Below are positions 54,181 to 61,944 of a DNA stretch of 64,000 bases, one piece after another. Every line of letters starts with the position of its first letter. Position 1 is the first letter of the stretch. The notes under the pieces are model-generated. The model had not been told where the DNA came from. It did no database searches and saw nothing but the letters and a program-made list of their open reading frames with translations. The stretch covers positions 124,001-188,000 of the forward strand of contig NZ_WVHS01000001.1 of assembly GCF_009834915.1 (NCBI RefSeq). Reading direction: 5' to 3'. This DNA comes from Hufsiella ginkgonis. Its GTDB lineage: Bacteria; Bacteroidota; Bacteroidia; Sphingobacteriales; Sphingobacteriaceae. A program made the translations under genes and the position numbers.

Positions 54181-54653
54181 ATCCGCGAAAATAAGGAATA
54201 ATGAGGATCAAGCAATAAATCTGGGACGGGCTCACGGAATTAAACTGAGGCCTTGTCAAAAACATTCACCCAAAGAATACCGGGACCTTTACGGAGGTAA
54301 CGGGAAATGGCGATCCTGAAGAGAAACGGATCAGGCAAAATAATTGGGGATCGGGAGATATTTTATCCTCCTCCGTCTTCGGCACCCCCCTCCGAAGGAA
54401 AACAAAATCCCGGTCTCACCGGGGTAACTTAATAAAAACAAGTTACTTATTTGTAATGAAATCCTATCTCCCTGACGGAGGGAGTCCCGAGGTGAGGAAG
54501 GATAATTATCGTCTCCGAAACTTTCCGGACTGACCCTGGAAAATCAACGTCTATGCGGAAGCGAAACAGAAAACGCCCCGGTTACCCCGGGGCGCTCTCC
54601 ACTCAACAACCTAAACTTCACACTTAACTTATCTTTATAAGATACCCTGGACC
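54181..54653. other. Intergenic stretch with dyad elements
   Basis: About 470 bases without a supported gene. It holds several inverted repeats: CCCGGT-CTC-ACCGGG (54409-54423), GTAACTT and AAGTTAC nine bases apart (54424-54446), CTCCCT-GACGG-AGGGAG (54468-54484), plus CCTCCGTC near 54370 complementary to GACGGAGG at 54474. Together they look like a REP-type repetitive extragenic element. The Hsp20 terminator is at its right end. Confidence 0.5.
54564..54594 (-). terminator. Rho-independent terminator of the Hsp20 gene
   Basis: On the minus strand CGCCCCGG and CCGGGGCG form an 8-bp GC stem around five bases, followed by TTTTCTGTTTC. It lies about 60 bases after the stop codon. Confidence 0.85.
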
Positions 54654-55094
54654 TTACTTAATGGTAATCTCGCGGGTTACCTGCCTGGCTTCTTCTTTCT
54701 TTGCTACGTTCACGCTCAGGATACCATCGGTGTACTGCGCTTCGATGTTGGCATGGTCGACGGTTTCAGGCAGGGTGAACGACCTCACAAAAGTTGAGTA
54801 GCTGTACTCACGCCTGTTGTACTTTTTGGTCTCCCCGGCAGCGGCCGACTTATTCTCAGCAGAAATGCTTAACATATTTTTCTCCAGGTTGATTTTGAAA
54901 TCTTCTTTTTTCAGCCCGGGAGCGGCCAGCTCGATGTGGTAGTGGTTCTCAGTTTCTGCAATGTTTACCGCAGGCACTTTTGCAGTGAAGCGGTCAGACA
55001 CGAATGAATCATTAAAAAAGGATTCGAAAGCATCTGTGAATAAAGGGCTTAAACCATTTCTTTTGTGTCCGTTAGCGAATTTTACAAGTGTCAT
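54654..55094 (-). CDS. Small heat-shock protein (Hsp20/alpha-crystallin)
   Basis: Chaperone of 146 residues that binds unfolding proteins and prevents aggregation. The alpha-crystallin domain spans about 38-135: VPAVNIAETENHYHIELAAPG, the KEDFKINLEKNMLSISAE strand pair, YSYSTFVRSFTLPE and DGILSVNVAKKE. The C-terminal EITIK carries the I-x-I motif used in oligomer assembly. The start ATG 55094 is backed by a GGAGG sequence eight bases upstream. It is a single-gene unit with its own terminator. Confidence 0.95.
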   Translation of the reverse strand: MTLVKFANGHKRNGLSPLFTDAFESFFNDSFVSDRFTAKVPAVNIAETENHYHIELAAPGLKKEDFKINLEKNMLSISAENKSAAAGETKKYNRREYSYSTFVRSFTLPETVDHANIEAQYTDGILSVNVAKKEEARQVTREITIK

Positions 55095-55102
55095 TTTATA
55101 TT

Positions 55103-55107
55103 CCTCC
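55103..55107 (-). promoter_or_regulatory. Strong Shine-Dalgarno sequence of the Hsp20 gene
   Basis: GGAGG on the minus strand, eight bases before the ATG at 55094. It decides between that ATG and a TTG 15 bases further upstream, which would overlap the motif. Confidence 0.75.
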
Positions 55108-55257
55108 AATTATTTTTGTATTTGAAAAGAAATATTCAATCAACATGCCAACGCAGCAACGACAAAAAATAGAAGACAAAATGACACTAAACGCAAAATA
55201 AAGACGACAAAATGTCCTCTTTAAGGAAATCAAGGTGACGATTCTTACCTTCGCCTC

Positions 55258-55602
55258 ATGAAAGTCTACGGCATCCCCAACTGCGATACAGTACAAAAAG
55301 CGCTAACCTGGTTAAAGTCGAACCAAATGGATCCCGGGTTCCACGATTATAAAAAGCTGGGTATCTCTGAAGAAAAACTGAAAGAATGGATCGATAAAGT
55401 GGGATGGGAGATCCTTGTAAATAAAAAAAGCACCACCTGGCGCGCGCTTACGCCCGAAGAGCAGGCGAAGGTAACCACGGCGGCGGACGCCATCCGGCTG
55501 ATGCAAGCCCACAACAGCGTGATTAAACGTCCCGTTATCGAGTTTGGAGATAAAATTACCGTGGGTTTTAATGAAAAAGCTTACCAGGAGTCCTTTTTAT
55601 AG
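55258..55602 (+). CDS. ArsC/Spx-family thioredoxin-fold protein (YffB-like)
   Basis: Small protein of 114 residues. KVYGIPNCDTVQKALTWL is the N-terminal active-site region with a single Cys, as in YffB and unlike the CxxC of Spx. The conserved RALTPEEQ (an Arg used for anion binding in ArsC-type proteins) and the C-terminal IKRPVIEFGDKITVGF with the usual R-P-V/I motif follow. A glutathione- or thiol-dependent reductase role is assumed for the family but unproven. A TACCTTCG -7-like element lies only four bases before the ATG, so the transcript may be nearly leaderless. Confidence 0.9.
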   Translation: MKVYGIPNCDTVQKALTWLKSNQMDPGFHDYKKLGISEEKLKEWIDKVGWEILVNKKSTTWRALTPEEQAKVTTAADAIRLMQAHNSVIKRPVIEFGDKITVGFNEKAYQESFL

Positions 55603-55705
55603 GATTTCTTATTAACAACCAGGTAACATTTGCCTTACCTGGCCGGCTATTTCCCTGTTTTTTGCCGCAATAACCTACTTTTACCGCCTAACTATTAAAT
55701 AAGGT

Positions 55706-57874
55706 ATGAGATTTAAAAGATCAGCCGGTACTTTACTGGCTATGCTTGCATCTGTGGGAATTGCACAGGCGCAGCGACCGGGCGCCGGCCCTGAAATAGG
55801 CTCGGTAGGCGCACCTAAAACCAATTACGATTATCACGATGCTTTTGCCCCGTTCTTTTATACAAAAAACGGAACGGAATATCGCGCAGCCGATGGTCAG
55901 CCGGGACCTAAATACTGGCAAAACCGTGCCGATTACCAGATAGCTGTTTCATTCGACGAACAGAAAAGTGAGGTATCAGGTACCGAAGTGGTAACCTATA
56001 CCAATAACAGTCCCAACAAGCTCGGTTACCTGTGGATGCAGCTCGACCAGAACCTTTTCAAACTCGATTCGCGCGGCTCTATGATCGTTCCGACCACCGG
56101 CAGCCGCAACGGCGGACGCGGACAGGTATTCGATGCAGGTTATAAGATCAAGTCTGTGAAGCTGGTAAGCACCGTTAAGGGAAAGACCACGCTAACCGAT
56201 GCTGATTTTATGATCGACGATACCCGGATGCAAGTCTCCCTGCCCTCAGCCGTTCAGCCTTCCGGCGGACAGGTGAAAGTACAGGTAGAGTACAGCTTTA
56301 TCTCGCCCGTGATCGGGTCTGACCGCATGGGCATCGCCGAATCCAGGAACGGGCGGATCTTCGAATTCGCGCAGTGGTACCCGCGCATGTATGTATATGA
56401 CGACCTGCAGGGATGGAATACCCTCCCCTATACCGGTCCCGGTGAGTTTTACCTCGAATACGGTGATTTCGACATTAAGATCACCGCGCCTTCGAATCAC
56501 ATCGTGGTTTGCTCCGGCGAATTATTGAATACACCGGAGGTTTACACGCCAGTACAACAGGCCCGTTGGGCGAAAGCGGTTGCAAGCGACTCCACCGTAA
56601 TGATCCGCACGCCGGAAGAGGTGACGGATCCTACATCCCGCCCGCAGGGCAAACCAACCCTCACCTGGCATTTTGCCATCAAAAACGCGCGCGATGCGGC
56701 ATGGGCTACATCGGCGGCATTCGCCATCGACGCCGCAAAGCTTAATATGCCAAGCGGGAAGAAAACCCTCGCGATCTCCGCATACCCGGCGGAAAGCTGG
56801 GGCGGCAAAAACATGGCGTGGGGACAATCGACCCAGCAGGTTAAATTCTCTCTCGAGTTTAACTCAAACCGGTGGTTCGAATACCCGTACCCTGCAGCTA
56901 CTAACGTTGCCGGTATTGCGGGCGGCATGGAATATCCTGGCATCGTTTTCTGCGGAAAAGGCAACGGCACCGGTGATATCTGGGGTGTAACCGACCATGA
57001 GTTCGGTCATACATGGTTCCCGATGATCGTCGGCTCGAACGAGCGCATGTATGGTTTCATGGATGAAGGCTTTAATACGTTCATTAATACCCTTACCACG
57101 GCAGATTACCGCAAGCTTCACCCGGCACAGCCGAGAGGAAATTTTGGTGGCAGGGGTGCACAGGGTGCTGCCGGCCCCGCAGGCGCTGCACCGGGCACAC
57201 AAGGCCAGGGTGCTGCAGGTCAGCCGGGCGCACAGGGAGCAGGACCGGGAGGTCGCGGCAATTTCGCTCCGCGCGATGCTAAATCTATCGGCGCCGGGTA
57301 TACCCGCCCGGATATAGAACCGATCCTAAGCGTAACCGATAACCTGAAAGAAGTAAATAACGGGACCCTATTGTACAACAAACCAAGCTATGGACTGGTG
57401 CTGCTGCGCGAGCAGGTACTGGGTCCGCAGCGTTTTGATAAAGCATTCCGCGCTTACATTGCCAGCTGGGCATTTAAGCACCCTGCACCCGACGATTTTT
57501 TCCGCACCATGGAGAACGTAGCCGGCGAAAACCTTAACTGGTTCTGGCGCAGCTGGTTCGCTAATAACTGGCGGCTGGACCAATCGATCCGCGACGTTAA
57601 GTACGTAAACAACGATGCGAAACAAGGCGCATTGATCACCCTTGATAACCTCGAGAAAATGCCGATGCCGGTGATCATGGACATCAAAACCAAGAACGGA
57701 AAAGTAACCCGCGTAAAGCTCCCTGTAGAGATCTGGATGCGCAACAAATATTGGGTGTACAAATTCCCTTCCACCGAAGAGATCGAATCTGTAACGCTCG
57801 ATCCCGACCACGTATTACCGGATTTTAACATCGATAACGATGTATGGCCGGCCGCGGCGAAGAAAGCGGATTAA
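55706..57874 (+). CDS. M1-family metallopeptidase with a collagen-like insertion
   Basis: Exported zinc metallopeptidase of 722 residues. Signal peptide [24 protein letters not shown]-terminal M1 saddle domain ([20 protein letters not shown]); catalytic domain with H431-E-F-G-H435 and Glu454 in MDEGFNTF, the exact HExxH-x18-E zinc motif; and a downstream helical region ([42 protein letters not shown]). Between about residues 479 and 521, right after the zinc site, lies a low-complexity Gly-Ala-Gln-Pro segment resembling collagen Gly-x-y repeats. The N-terminal GxMEN/GAMEN motif of aminopeptidases appears as AGGMEYPG, as is common in this Bacteroidota subgroup. It is probably a periplasmic peptidase. 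Confidence 0.92.
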   Translation: MRFKRSAGTLLAMLASVGIAQAQRPGAGPEIGSVGAPKTNYDYHDAFAPFFYTKNGTEYRAADGQPGPKYWQNRADYQIAVSFDEQKSEVSGTEVVTYTNNSPNKLGYLWMQLDQNLFKLDSRGSMIVPTTGSRNGGRGQVFDAGYKIKSVKLVSTVKGKTTLTDADFMIDDTRMQVSLPSAVQPSGGQVKVQVEYSFISPVIGSDRMGIAESRNGRIFEFAQWYPRMYVYDDLQGWNTLPYTGPGEFYLEYGDFDIKITAPSNHIVVCSGELLNTPEVYTPVQQARWAKAVASDSTVMIRTPEEVTDPTSRPQGKPTLTWHFAIKNARDAAWATSAAFAIDAAKLNMPSGKKTLAISAYPAESWGGKNMAWGQSTQQVKFSLEFNSNRWFEYPYPAATNVAGIAGGMEYPGIVFCGKGNGTGDIWGVTDHEFGHTWFPMIVGSNERMYGFMDEGFNTFINTLTTADYRKLHPAQPRGNFGGRGAQGAAGPAGAAPGTQGQGAAGQPGAQGAGPGGRGNFAPRDAKSIGAGYTRPDIEPILSVTDNLKEVNNGTLLYNKPSYGLVLLREQVLGPQRFDKAFRAYIASWAFKHPAPDDFFRTMENVAGENLNWFWRSWFANNWRLDQSIRDVKYVNNDAKQGALITLDNLEKMPMPVIMDIKTKNGKVTRVKLPVEIWMRNKYWVYKFPSTEEIESVTLDPDHVLPDFNIDNDVWPAAAKKAD

Positions 57875-57883
57875 ATCGGTAAT

Positions 57884-57913
57884 GGTTGGACGTTAAACGT
57901 TTAACGTCCAACC
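57884..57913. repeat. Perfect 30-bp palindrome between convergent genes
   Basis: From GGTTGGACGTTAAAC to its exact reverse complement, with no loop. It starts nine bases after the M1 peptidase stop and ends two bases before the stop codon of the small membrane protein gene. As RNA from either strand it would form a long hairpin, so a bidirectional terminator is likely. The AACGTTTAACGT core is a repeat-like sequence. Confidence 0.8.
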
Positions 57914-57915
57914 TA

Positions 57916-58128
57916 TTACTTTTTCCCCGAAGCCACCAGCACCACAATCCCGCCCACGAGGAGCACGCCGCCGAGGTAAGGCGGCCAGTTTACGGACTTC
58001 TCTCTGTCCGCAGACACTTCGATAGGGCCTGCATCGATCACTTTTTCTTTTTTGGTATAGGTAAAGCCTGTCCAGACCAGCATGGCGACGCCTGCCAGAA
58101 TTAAAATTAAACCAACTGTACGATTCAT
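57916..58128 (-). CDS. Small two-helix membrane protein (DUF3185-like)
   Basis: Protein of 70 residues with two transmembrane helices (VGLILILAGVAMLVWTGFTY, and LGGVLLVGGIVVLVASG) joined by a charged loop of about 25 residues containing KKEKVIDAGPIEVSADREK. The length and arrangement match DUF3185 proteins, whose function is unknown. The start codon ATG 58128 lies inside the 3' arm of a perfect 11-bp hairpin, so translation may be regulated. No Shine-Dalgarno motif is seen. Confidence 0.8.
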   Translation of the reverse strand: MNRTVGLILILAGVAMLVWTGFTYTKKEKVIDAGPIEVSADREKSVNWPPYLGGVLLVGGIVVLVASGKK

Positions 58129-58157
58129 AGGAGATATATTTATATACTATGAATCGT
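58120..58157 (-). promoter_or_regulatory. Hairpin enclosing the start codon of the small membrane protein
   Basis: On the minus strand ACGATTCATAG (58157-58147) and CTATGAATCGT (58130-58120) are perfect 11-bp complements separated by an AT-rich 16-nt loop. The ATG (58128-58126) is in the second arm. The RNA fold would hide the start codon; alternatively the dyad is a protein-binding site in DNA. Confidence 0.5.
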
Positions 58158-58176
58158 TTTGGAAACGAATTGTTTT

Positions 58177-59373
58177 CTATTTAAACGCGTTAAAGCCGGT
58201 TACGTCCATGCCGGTAATAAGCAGGTGGATATCATGCGTCCCTTCATAGGTTACCACCGATTCGAGATTCATCATATGCCGCATGATCGGGTATTCGCCG
58301 GTGATGCCCATGCCGCCCAGCATCTGCCGCGCCTGGCGTGCAATGTCTAACGCAACTTCTACACTGTTCCGTTTAGCCATAGAGATTTGTTCCGGTGTTG
58401 CCCGGTTTTCGCTTTTAAGTATCCCGAGACGCCATACGAGGAGCTGCCCCTTGGTGATTTCGGTGATCATCTCGGCCAGTTTTTTTTGCTGAAGCTGGAA
58501 TCCGCCGATCGGCCGATCGAACTGCACCCGTTCTTTCGAGTAACGGAGCGCGGTATCATAGCAATCCATGGCAGCTCCTAAAGCGCCCCAGGCAATGCCG
58601 TACCTGGCCTGGTTGAGACAGCTCAGCGGACCTTTAAGCCCCTTTACCCCGGGGAGGATATTGGCTTTTGGCACCTTAACCTGGTCGAACACCAGCTCGC
58701 CGGTTGCCGATGCGCGTAGACTCCACTTCTGATGTGTTTCGGGCGTAGAAAAACCTTCCATGCCACGTTCTACGATCAGTCCGTGAACAACGCCCTCTTC
58801 ATTCTTGGCCCATACTACCGCAATGTCGGCAAACGGTGCGTTCGAGATCCAAAGCTTGGCGCCGTTTAACACTACGTAATCTCCCGCATCCTTAAAGCTG
58901 GTGACCATCCCTCCCGGGTTAGACCCGAAATCAGGTTCCGTTAAGCCGAAGCAGCCCATCATTTCGCCCGCAGCCAGCTTAGGAAGGTATTTTTGTTTCT
59001 GTTCTTCAGACCCGAACGCATAGATCGGGTACATTACCAGCGATCCCTGCACCGAGGCGGTAGACCGGATACCGGAATCGCCGCGTTCCAGTTCCTGCAT
59101 GATAATGCCGTAAGCCGTGTAGTCCAGTCCCGCGCCGCCGTATTCGACCGGGATGGTCGGGCCGAAAGCGCCGATGGCGGCAAGCCCCGGGATCAGATAC
59201 CGGGGGAACTCCGCGCGCTGCGCGAAATCCTCTATCACCGGGCTCAGTTCCTTTTTCACCCACTCACGCACCGATGCACGGATCAGCTTATGTTCTTCCG
59301 TGAGCAGCTCATCGAGCAGGTAGTAATCGGGAGAATCGTACAGGTCTTTCTTCTGGGAACGGGAATGGTTCAT
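58177..59373 (-). CDS. gcdH: Acyl-CoA dehydrogenase, glutaryl-CoA dehydrogenase type
   Basis: Flavin enzyme of 398 residues. The N-terminal alpha domain, middle beta domain and C-terminal alpha domain are complete. GDSGIRSTASVQGSL and MGCFGLTEPDFGSNPGGM are typical of glutaryl-CoA dehydrogenases. The catalytic base is the Glu in VTYEGTHDIH, and QMLGGMGITGEYPIMRHMMN is the conserved C-terminal block. It would convert glutaryl-CoA to crotonyl-CoA in lysine or tryptophan breakdown, passing electrons to ETF. It stands alone, divergent from folB. Other short-chain acyl-CoA dehydrogenases cannot be ruled out fully. Confidence 0.9.
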   Translation of the reverse strand: MNHSRSQKKDLYDSPDYYLLDELLTEEHKLIRASVREWVKKELSPVIEDFAQRAEFPRYLIPGLAAIGAFGPTIPVEYGGAGLDYTAYGIIMQELERGDSGIRSTASVQGSLVMYPIYAFGSEEQKQKYLPKLAAGEMMGCFGLTEPDFGSNPGGMVTSFKDAGDYVVLNGAKLWISNAPFADIAVVWAKNEEGVVHGLIVERGMEGFSTPETHQKWSLRASATGELVFDQVKVPKANILPGVKGLKGPLSCLNQARYGIAWGALGAAMDCYDTALRYSKERVQFDRPIGGFQLQQKKLAEMITEITKGQLLVWRLGILKSENRATPEQISMAKRNSVEVALDIARQARQMLGGMGITGEYPIMRHMMNLESVVTYEGTHDIHLLITGMDVTGFNAFK

Positions 59374-59411
59374 GAGGCGGCGGTTTTTTCAAAAGTAGCA
59401 AATAGTGGGGG

Positions 59412-59440
59412 ATAGAGAATGGGAATGGAGAATTCTCTAT
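59412..59440. promoter_or_regulatory. Inverted repeat between gcdH and folB
   Basis: ATAGAGAAT and ATTCTCTAT form 9-bp arms around 11 bases in the 84-bp divergent region. TACTTTTA, one mismatch from the -7 consensus, follows at 59445-59452, five bases before the folB start, suggesting a nearly leaderless folB transcript. Confidence 0.3.
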
Positions 59441-59457
59441 TTTGCTACTTTTACGCC

Positions 59458-59826
59458 ATGTCAACCATCACCAGGAAAATTGCCTTAGAAAAGATCCGCT
59501 TTTTCGCCTTCCATGGCTTTTACGCGGAAGAACAGGTTACAGGGACCGAGTTTTTTGTGGACGCAGAAGTTTCGTTACCGGTATATAACAACGCCAATGA
59601 AGACCTTTCACAAACGATCAACTACGAGCGGCTGTTCGAGATCGTGTCGGCGCAGATGAAAGTTCCGCGTAAGCTGATCGAGACCGTGGCGCACAATATC
59701 CTCGACGAGGTACATTTAGAATGTATGCAGGCGACCCACATCCGCATTGCGATCCGTAAGATGCATCCCCCGCTGGGCGGAGAAGTGAACAATTCATTGG
59801 TGGAAGTGAGCTTTGTAAGGCAATGA
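59458..59826 (+). CDS. folB: Dihydroneopterin aldolase
   Basis: Folate-pathway enzyme of 122 residues that cleaves 7,8-dihydroneopterin to 6-hydroxymethyl-dihydropterin and glycolaldehyde. Visible family blocks: KIALEKIRFFAFHGFYAEEQ, TEFFVDAEVSL, TINYERLFEIVSAQM, KLIETVAHNIL and AIRKMHPPLGGEV, which holds the catalytic Lys. I use ATG 59458; the frame extends to 59419 into the promoter. The stop codon overlaps the start of the next gene (ATGA), so folB is translationally coupled to an FAD oxidase, a pathway-unrelated partner. Confidence 0.94.
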   Translation: MSTITRKIALEKIRFFAFHGFYAEEQVTGTEFFVDAEVSLPVYNNANEDLSQTINYERLFEIVSAQMKVPRKLIETVAHNILDEVHLECMQATHIRIAIRKMHPPLGGEVNNSLVEVSFVRQ

Positions 59827-61223
59827 TACCATTCAGCCCCATAACGGAAGACATCCTGGCCGAGATCACCGCGATCGCCGGACCAGGATATGTATTGTGC
59901 GGCCGGGAGGAGCTGGAGCCCTTCGCACACGACGAAACAGAAGATCTCCGTTTTTTCCCGGAGGTAGTGGTACGTCCTGCCGACACGGCGCAAGTATCGG
60001 CGCTGCTCAGGCTTTGTACCAAACACCGCGTACCGGTAACGCCGCGCGGGGCAGGCACGGGCTTAAGCGGGGGCGCGCTGGCGGTGAACGGCGGTCTGAT
60101 GCTATCGACGGACCGGTTGAACAAGATCATCTCCATCGATACGCAAAACCTGCAGGCACTGGTAGAACCCGGTGTAATTACAGAAGTATTTATGAACGAG
60201 GTGGCCGGTTACGGATTGCTGTACCCGGTAGATCCGTCGAGTAAAGGAAGCTGTTTCCTCGGCGGCAACGTAGCGCATGGGTCCGGCGGTCCGCGTGCCG
60301 TAAAATACGGAACAGTACGTGAGTATGTACTGAACCTCGAAATCGTATTGCCAGATGGCGAAGTAACCTGGACCGGCGCCAACACCCTCAAATATGCTTC
60401 GGGGTACAACCTCACCCAATTGATGGTGGGCTCGGAAGGCACCCTTGCCGTGATCACGAAGATCGTGCTGAAGCTGATCGCCCGGCCGGCGCTGAACGTG
60501 CTGATGATGGCTTCTTTCCTATCGAATGAGCAGGCATGCGCGGCCGTTTCGGGCATCTTCAGGGCGGGTATATTGCCGTCTGCGCTCGAATTTATGGAAC
60601 GCAAAGGGATAGAATGGGTGAAGGTTTTTGACCACATCAGTTTCCCGCTTAAACCGGGAGACCAGGCCTTCCTGCTGATAGAGCTTGATGGGAACGACAG
60701 CGGGGTGCTCTTCGGCGAAAGCGAAAAAATAAATGAAGTGCTCGAGCTCCATGGTTGTACAGATGTACTGTTTGCCGATAGTTCTGTACAGAAAGAAGAG
60801 CTCTGGAAAATCCGCCGCACGATGCCGCTTTCGGTGAAGTCGAACTCCATCTACAAGGAAGAAGATACCGTGGTACCCCGCGCGGGCTTACCGCAGCTTA
60901 TTAACGGAGTAAAGGAAATCGGAAACAAGTACGGCTTTGAATCTGTTTGTTACGGACATGCCGGAGACGGCAACCTGCACATCAACATCATCCGTGGGGG
61001 GATGAGTGAAGATGCCTGGAATACAAAGCTAAAAGCTGGTATCCGCGAGATTTTTGAGCTTACGGTTTCGCTGGGCGGCACCATCTCCGGGGAACACGGC
61101 ATCGGTTATGTGCAAAAGGAATACATGCCGCTAAAGTACTCCGCTACACACCTGGCATTAATGAAAGGAATTAAGGCGGTGTTTGATCCGCAGGGGATTT
61201 TAAACCCCGGTAAAATATTTTAA
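59823..61223 (+). CDS. FAD-linked oxidase of the glycolate oxidase GlcD / D-lactate dehydrogenase family
   Basis: Flavoenzyme of 466 residues with no signal peptide. FAD-binding region: VTPRGAGTGLSGGALA and FLGGNVAHGSGGPRAVKYGTVREYV. C-terminal FAD_oxidase_C domain: VCYGHAGDGNLHINI and the iron-site-like GTISGEHGIGYVQKEYM. It should oxidise a 2-hydroxy acid such as glycolate or D-lactate to the 2-oxo acid. Fe-S partner subunits (GlcE, GlcF) are not encoded nearby, which favours a stand-alone D-2-hydroxyacid dehydrogenase. The enzyme's coupling to dihydroneopterin aldolase, whose by-product is glycolaldehyde, is intriguing but may be coincidental. Confidence 0.9.
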   Translation: MIPFSPITEDILAEITAIAGPGYVLCGREELEPFAHDETEDLRFFPEVVVRPADTAQVSALLRLCTKHRVPVTPRGAGTGLSGGALAVNGGLMLSTDRLNKIISIDTQNLQALVEPGVITEVFMNEVAGYGLLYPVDPSSKGSCFLGGNVAHGSGGPRAVKYGTVREYVLNLEIVLPDGEVTWTGANTLKYASGYNLTQLMVGSEGTLAVITKIVLKLIARPALNVLMMASFLSNEQACAAVSGIFRAGILPSALEFMERKGIEWVKVFDHISFPLKPGDQAFLLIELDGNDSGVLFGESEKINEVLELHGCTDVLFADSSVQKEELWKIRRTMPLSVKSNSIYKEEDTVVPRAGLPQLINGVKEIGNKYGFESVCYGHAGDGNLHINIIRGGMSEDAWNTKLKAGIREIFELTVSLGGTISGEHGIGYVQKEYMPLKYSATHLALMKGIKAVFDPQGILNPGKIF

Positions 61224-61224
61224 C

Positions 61225-61872
61225 ATGATCGACTTTATCGTCAGGCAGCAAGAAATGATCGACATCGGGGCTTCCCTGGTTTGCGGAGCCATGATCGGTA
61301 TCGAACGCGAGTATAAAAACAAGGTTGCCGGTTTGCGTACCATGATCCTTATTTGCCTCGGGTCCACTATTTTCACGCTCGTATCTCAGCATGCCGCGGG
61401 CAAGGCAGACGACCGCATAGCTTCCAACATCGTTACGGGAATAGGTTTTATCGGTGCTGGCGTTATCTTCAAAGATAAGCTTTGGGTAAAGGGGCTTACC
61501 ACTGCCGCGGTGATCTGGATAACCGCGGCAATTGGCATGATGTGCGGTACAGGCAATTATGTACCCGCTATAATCCTCTCCGTTATTGTGGTTGCTATTC
61601 TTTCCCTTTTTAACAGCATCGAAGATTTTATCGACCGTATCCATCACCGCAAGCAGTTCACTATTACTTTTAACGGGCTCGACCTGCAACCGTTACATCA
61701 GCTCGAGCAGGAGATTAAGATGCGAAAACTCCACTCCAGCAGAAAGAACATCTCCAAAGACCAACATTGTCTTATCGTGATCCTGGCGGTTTACGGCAGG
61801 AAAAAACAGGTAAGGAACCTGGATGAGTACATGGTGGGGTTACCGGAGATCAAGGCGTTTGAGATGATGTAG
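61225..61872 (+). CDS. MgtC/SapB-family membrane protein
   Basis: Inner-membrane protein of 215 residues with four or five N-terminal transmembrane helices and a C-terminal cytoplasmic domain (from about 140, KQFTITFNGLDLQPLHQLEQ). The MgtC signature is well kept: LVCGAMIGIEREYKNKVAGLRT, CLGSTIFTLVS, RIASNIVTGIGFIGAGVIF and GLTTAAVIWITAAIGMMCG. Members relate to magnesium homeostasis and acid stress, and in pathogens inhibit the F-ATPase. It starts one base after the GlcD-type gene's stop and is the end of the folB operon. Confidence 0.93.
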   Translation: MIDFIVRQQEMIDIGASLVCGAMIGIEREYKNKVAGLRTMILICLGSTIFTLVSQHAAGKADDRIASNIVTGIGFIGAGVIFKDKLWVKGLTTAAVIWITAAIGMMCGTGNYVPAIILSVIVVAILSLFNSIEDFIDRIHHRKQFTITFNGLDLQPLHQLEQEIKMRKLHSSRKNISKDQHCLIVILAVYGRKKQVRNLDEYMVGLPEIKAFEMM

Positions 61873-61944
61873 TTTTGAATGGTGAGTAACCAGCCGTCAA
61901 TACTTCGTAGCGTCTTAAAGGAACTGGTCACCGGCAACTGGTCC

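Noticed and set aside
54424-54446. GTAACTT and AAGTTAC half-sites like those of the ArsR operators
   Set aside because: The spacing is nine bases rather than two to four, and no promoter element accompanies them, so I do not count it as an operator.
61873-61944. Possible hairpin between the convergent MgtC and macroglobulin genes
   Set aside because: The GGTGA and TCACC segments pair only imperfectly and no T-run follows.
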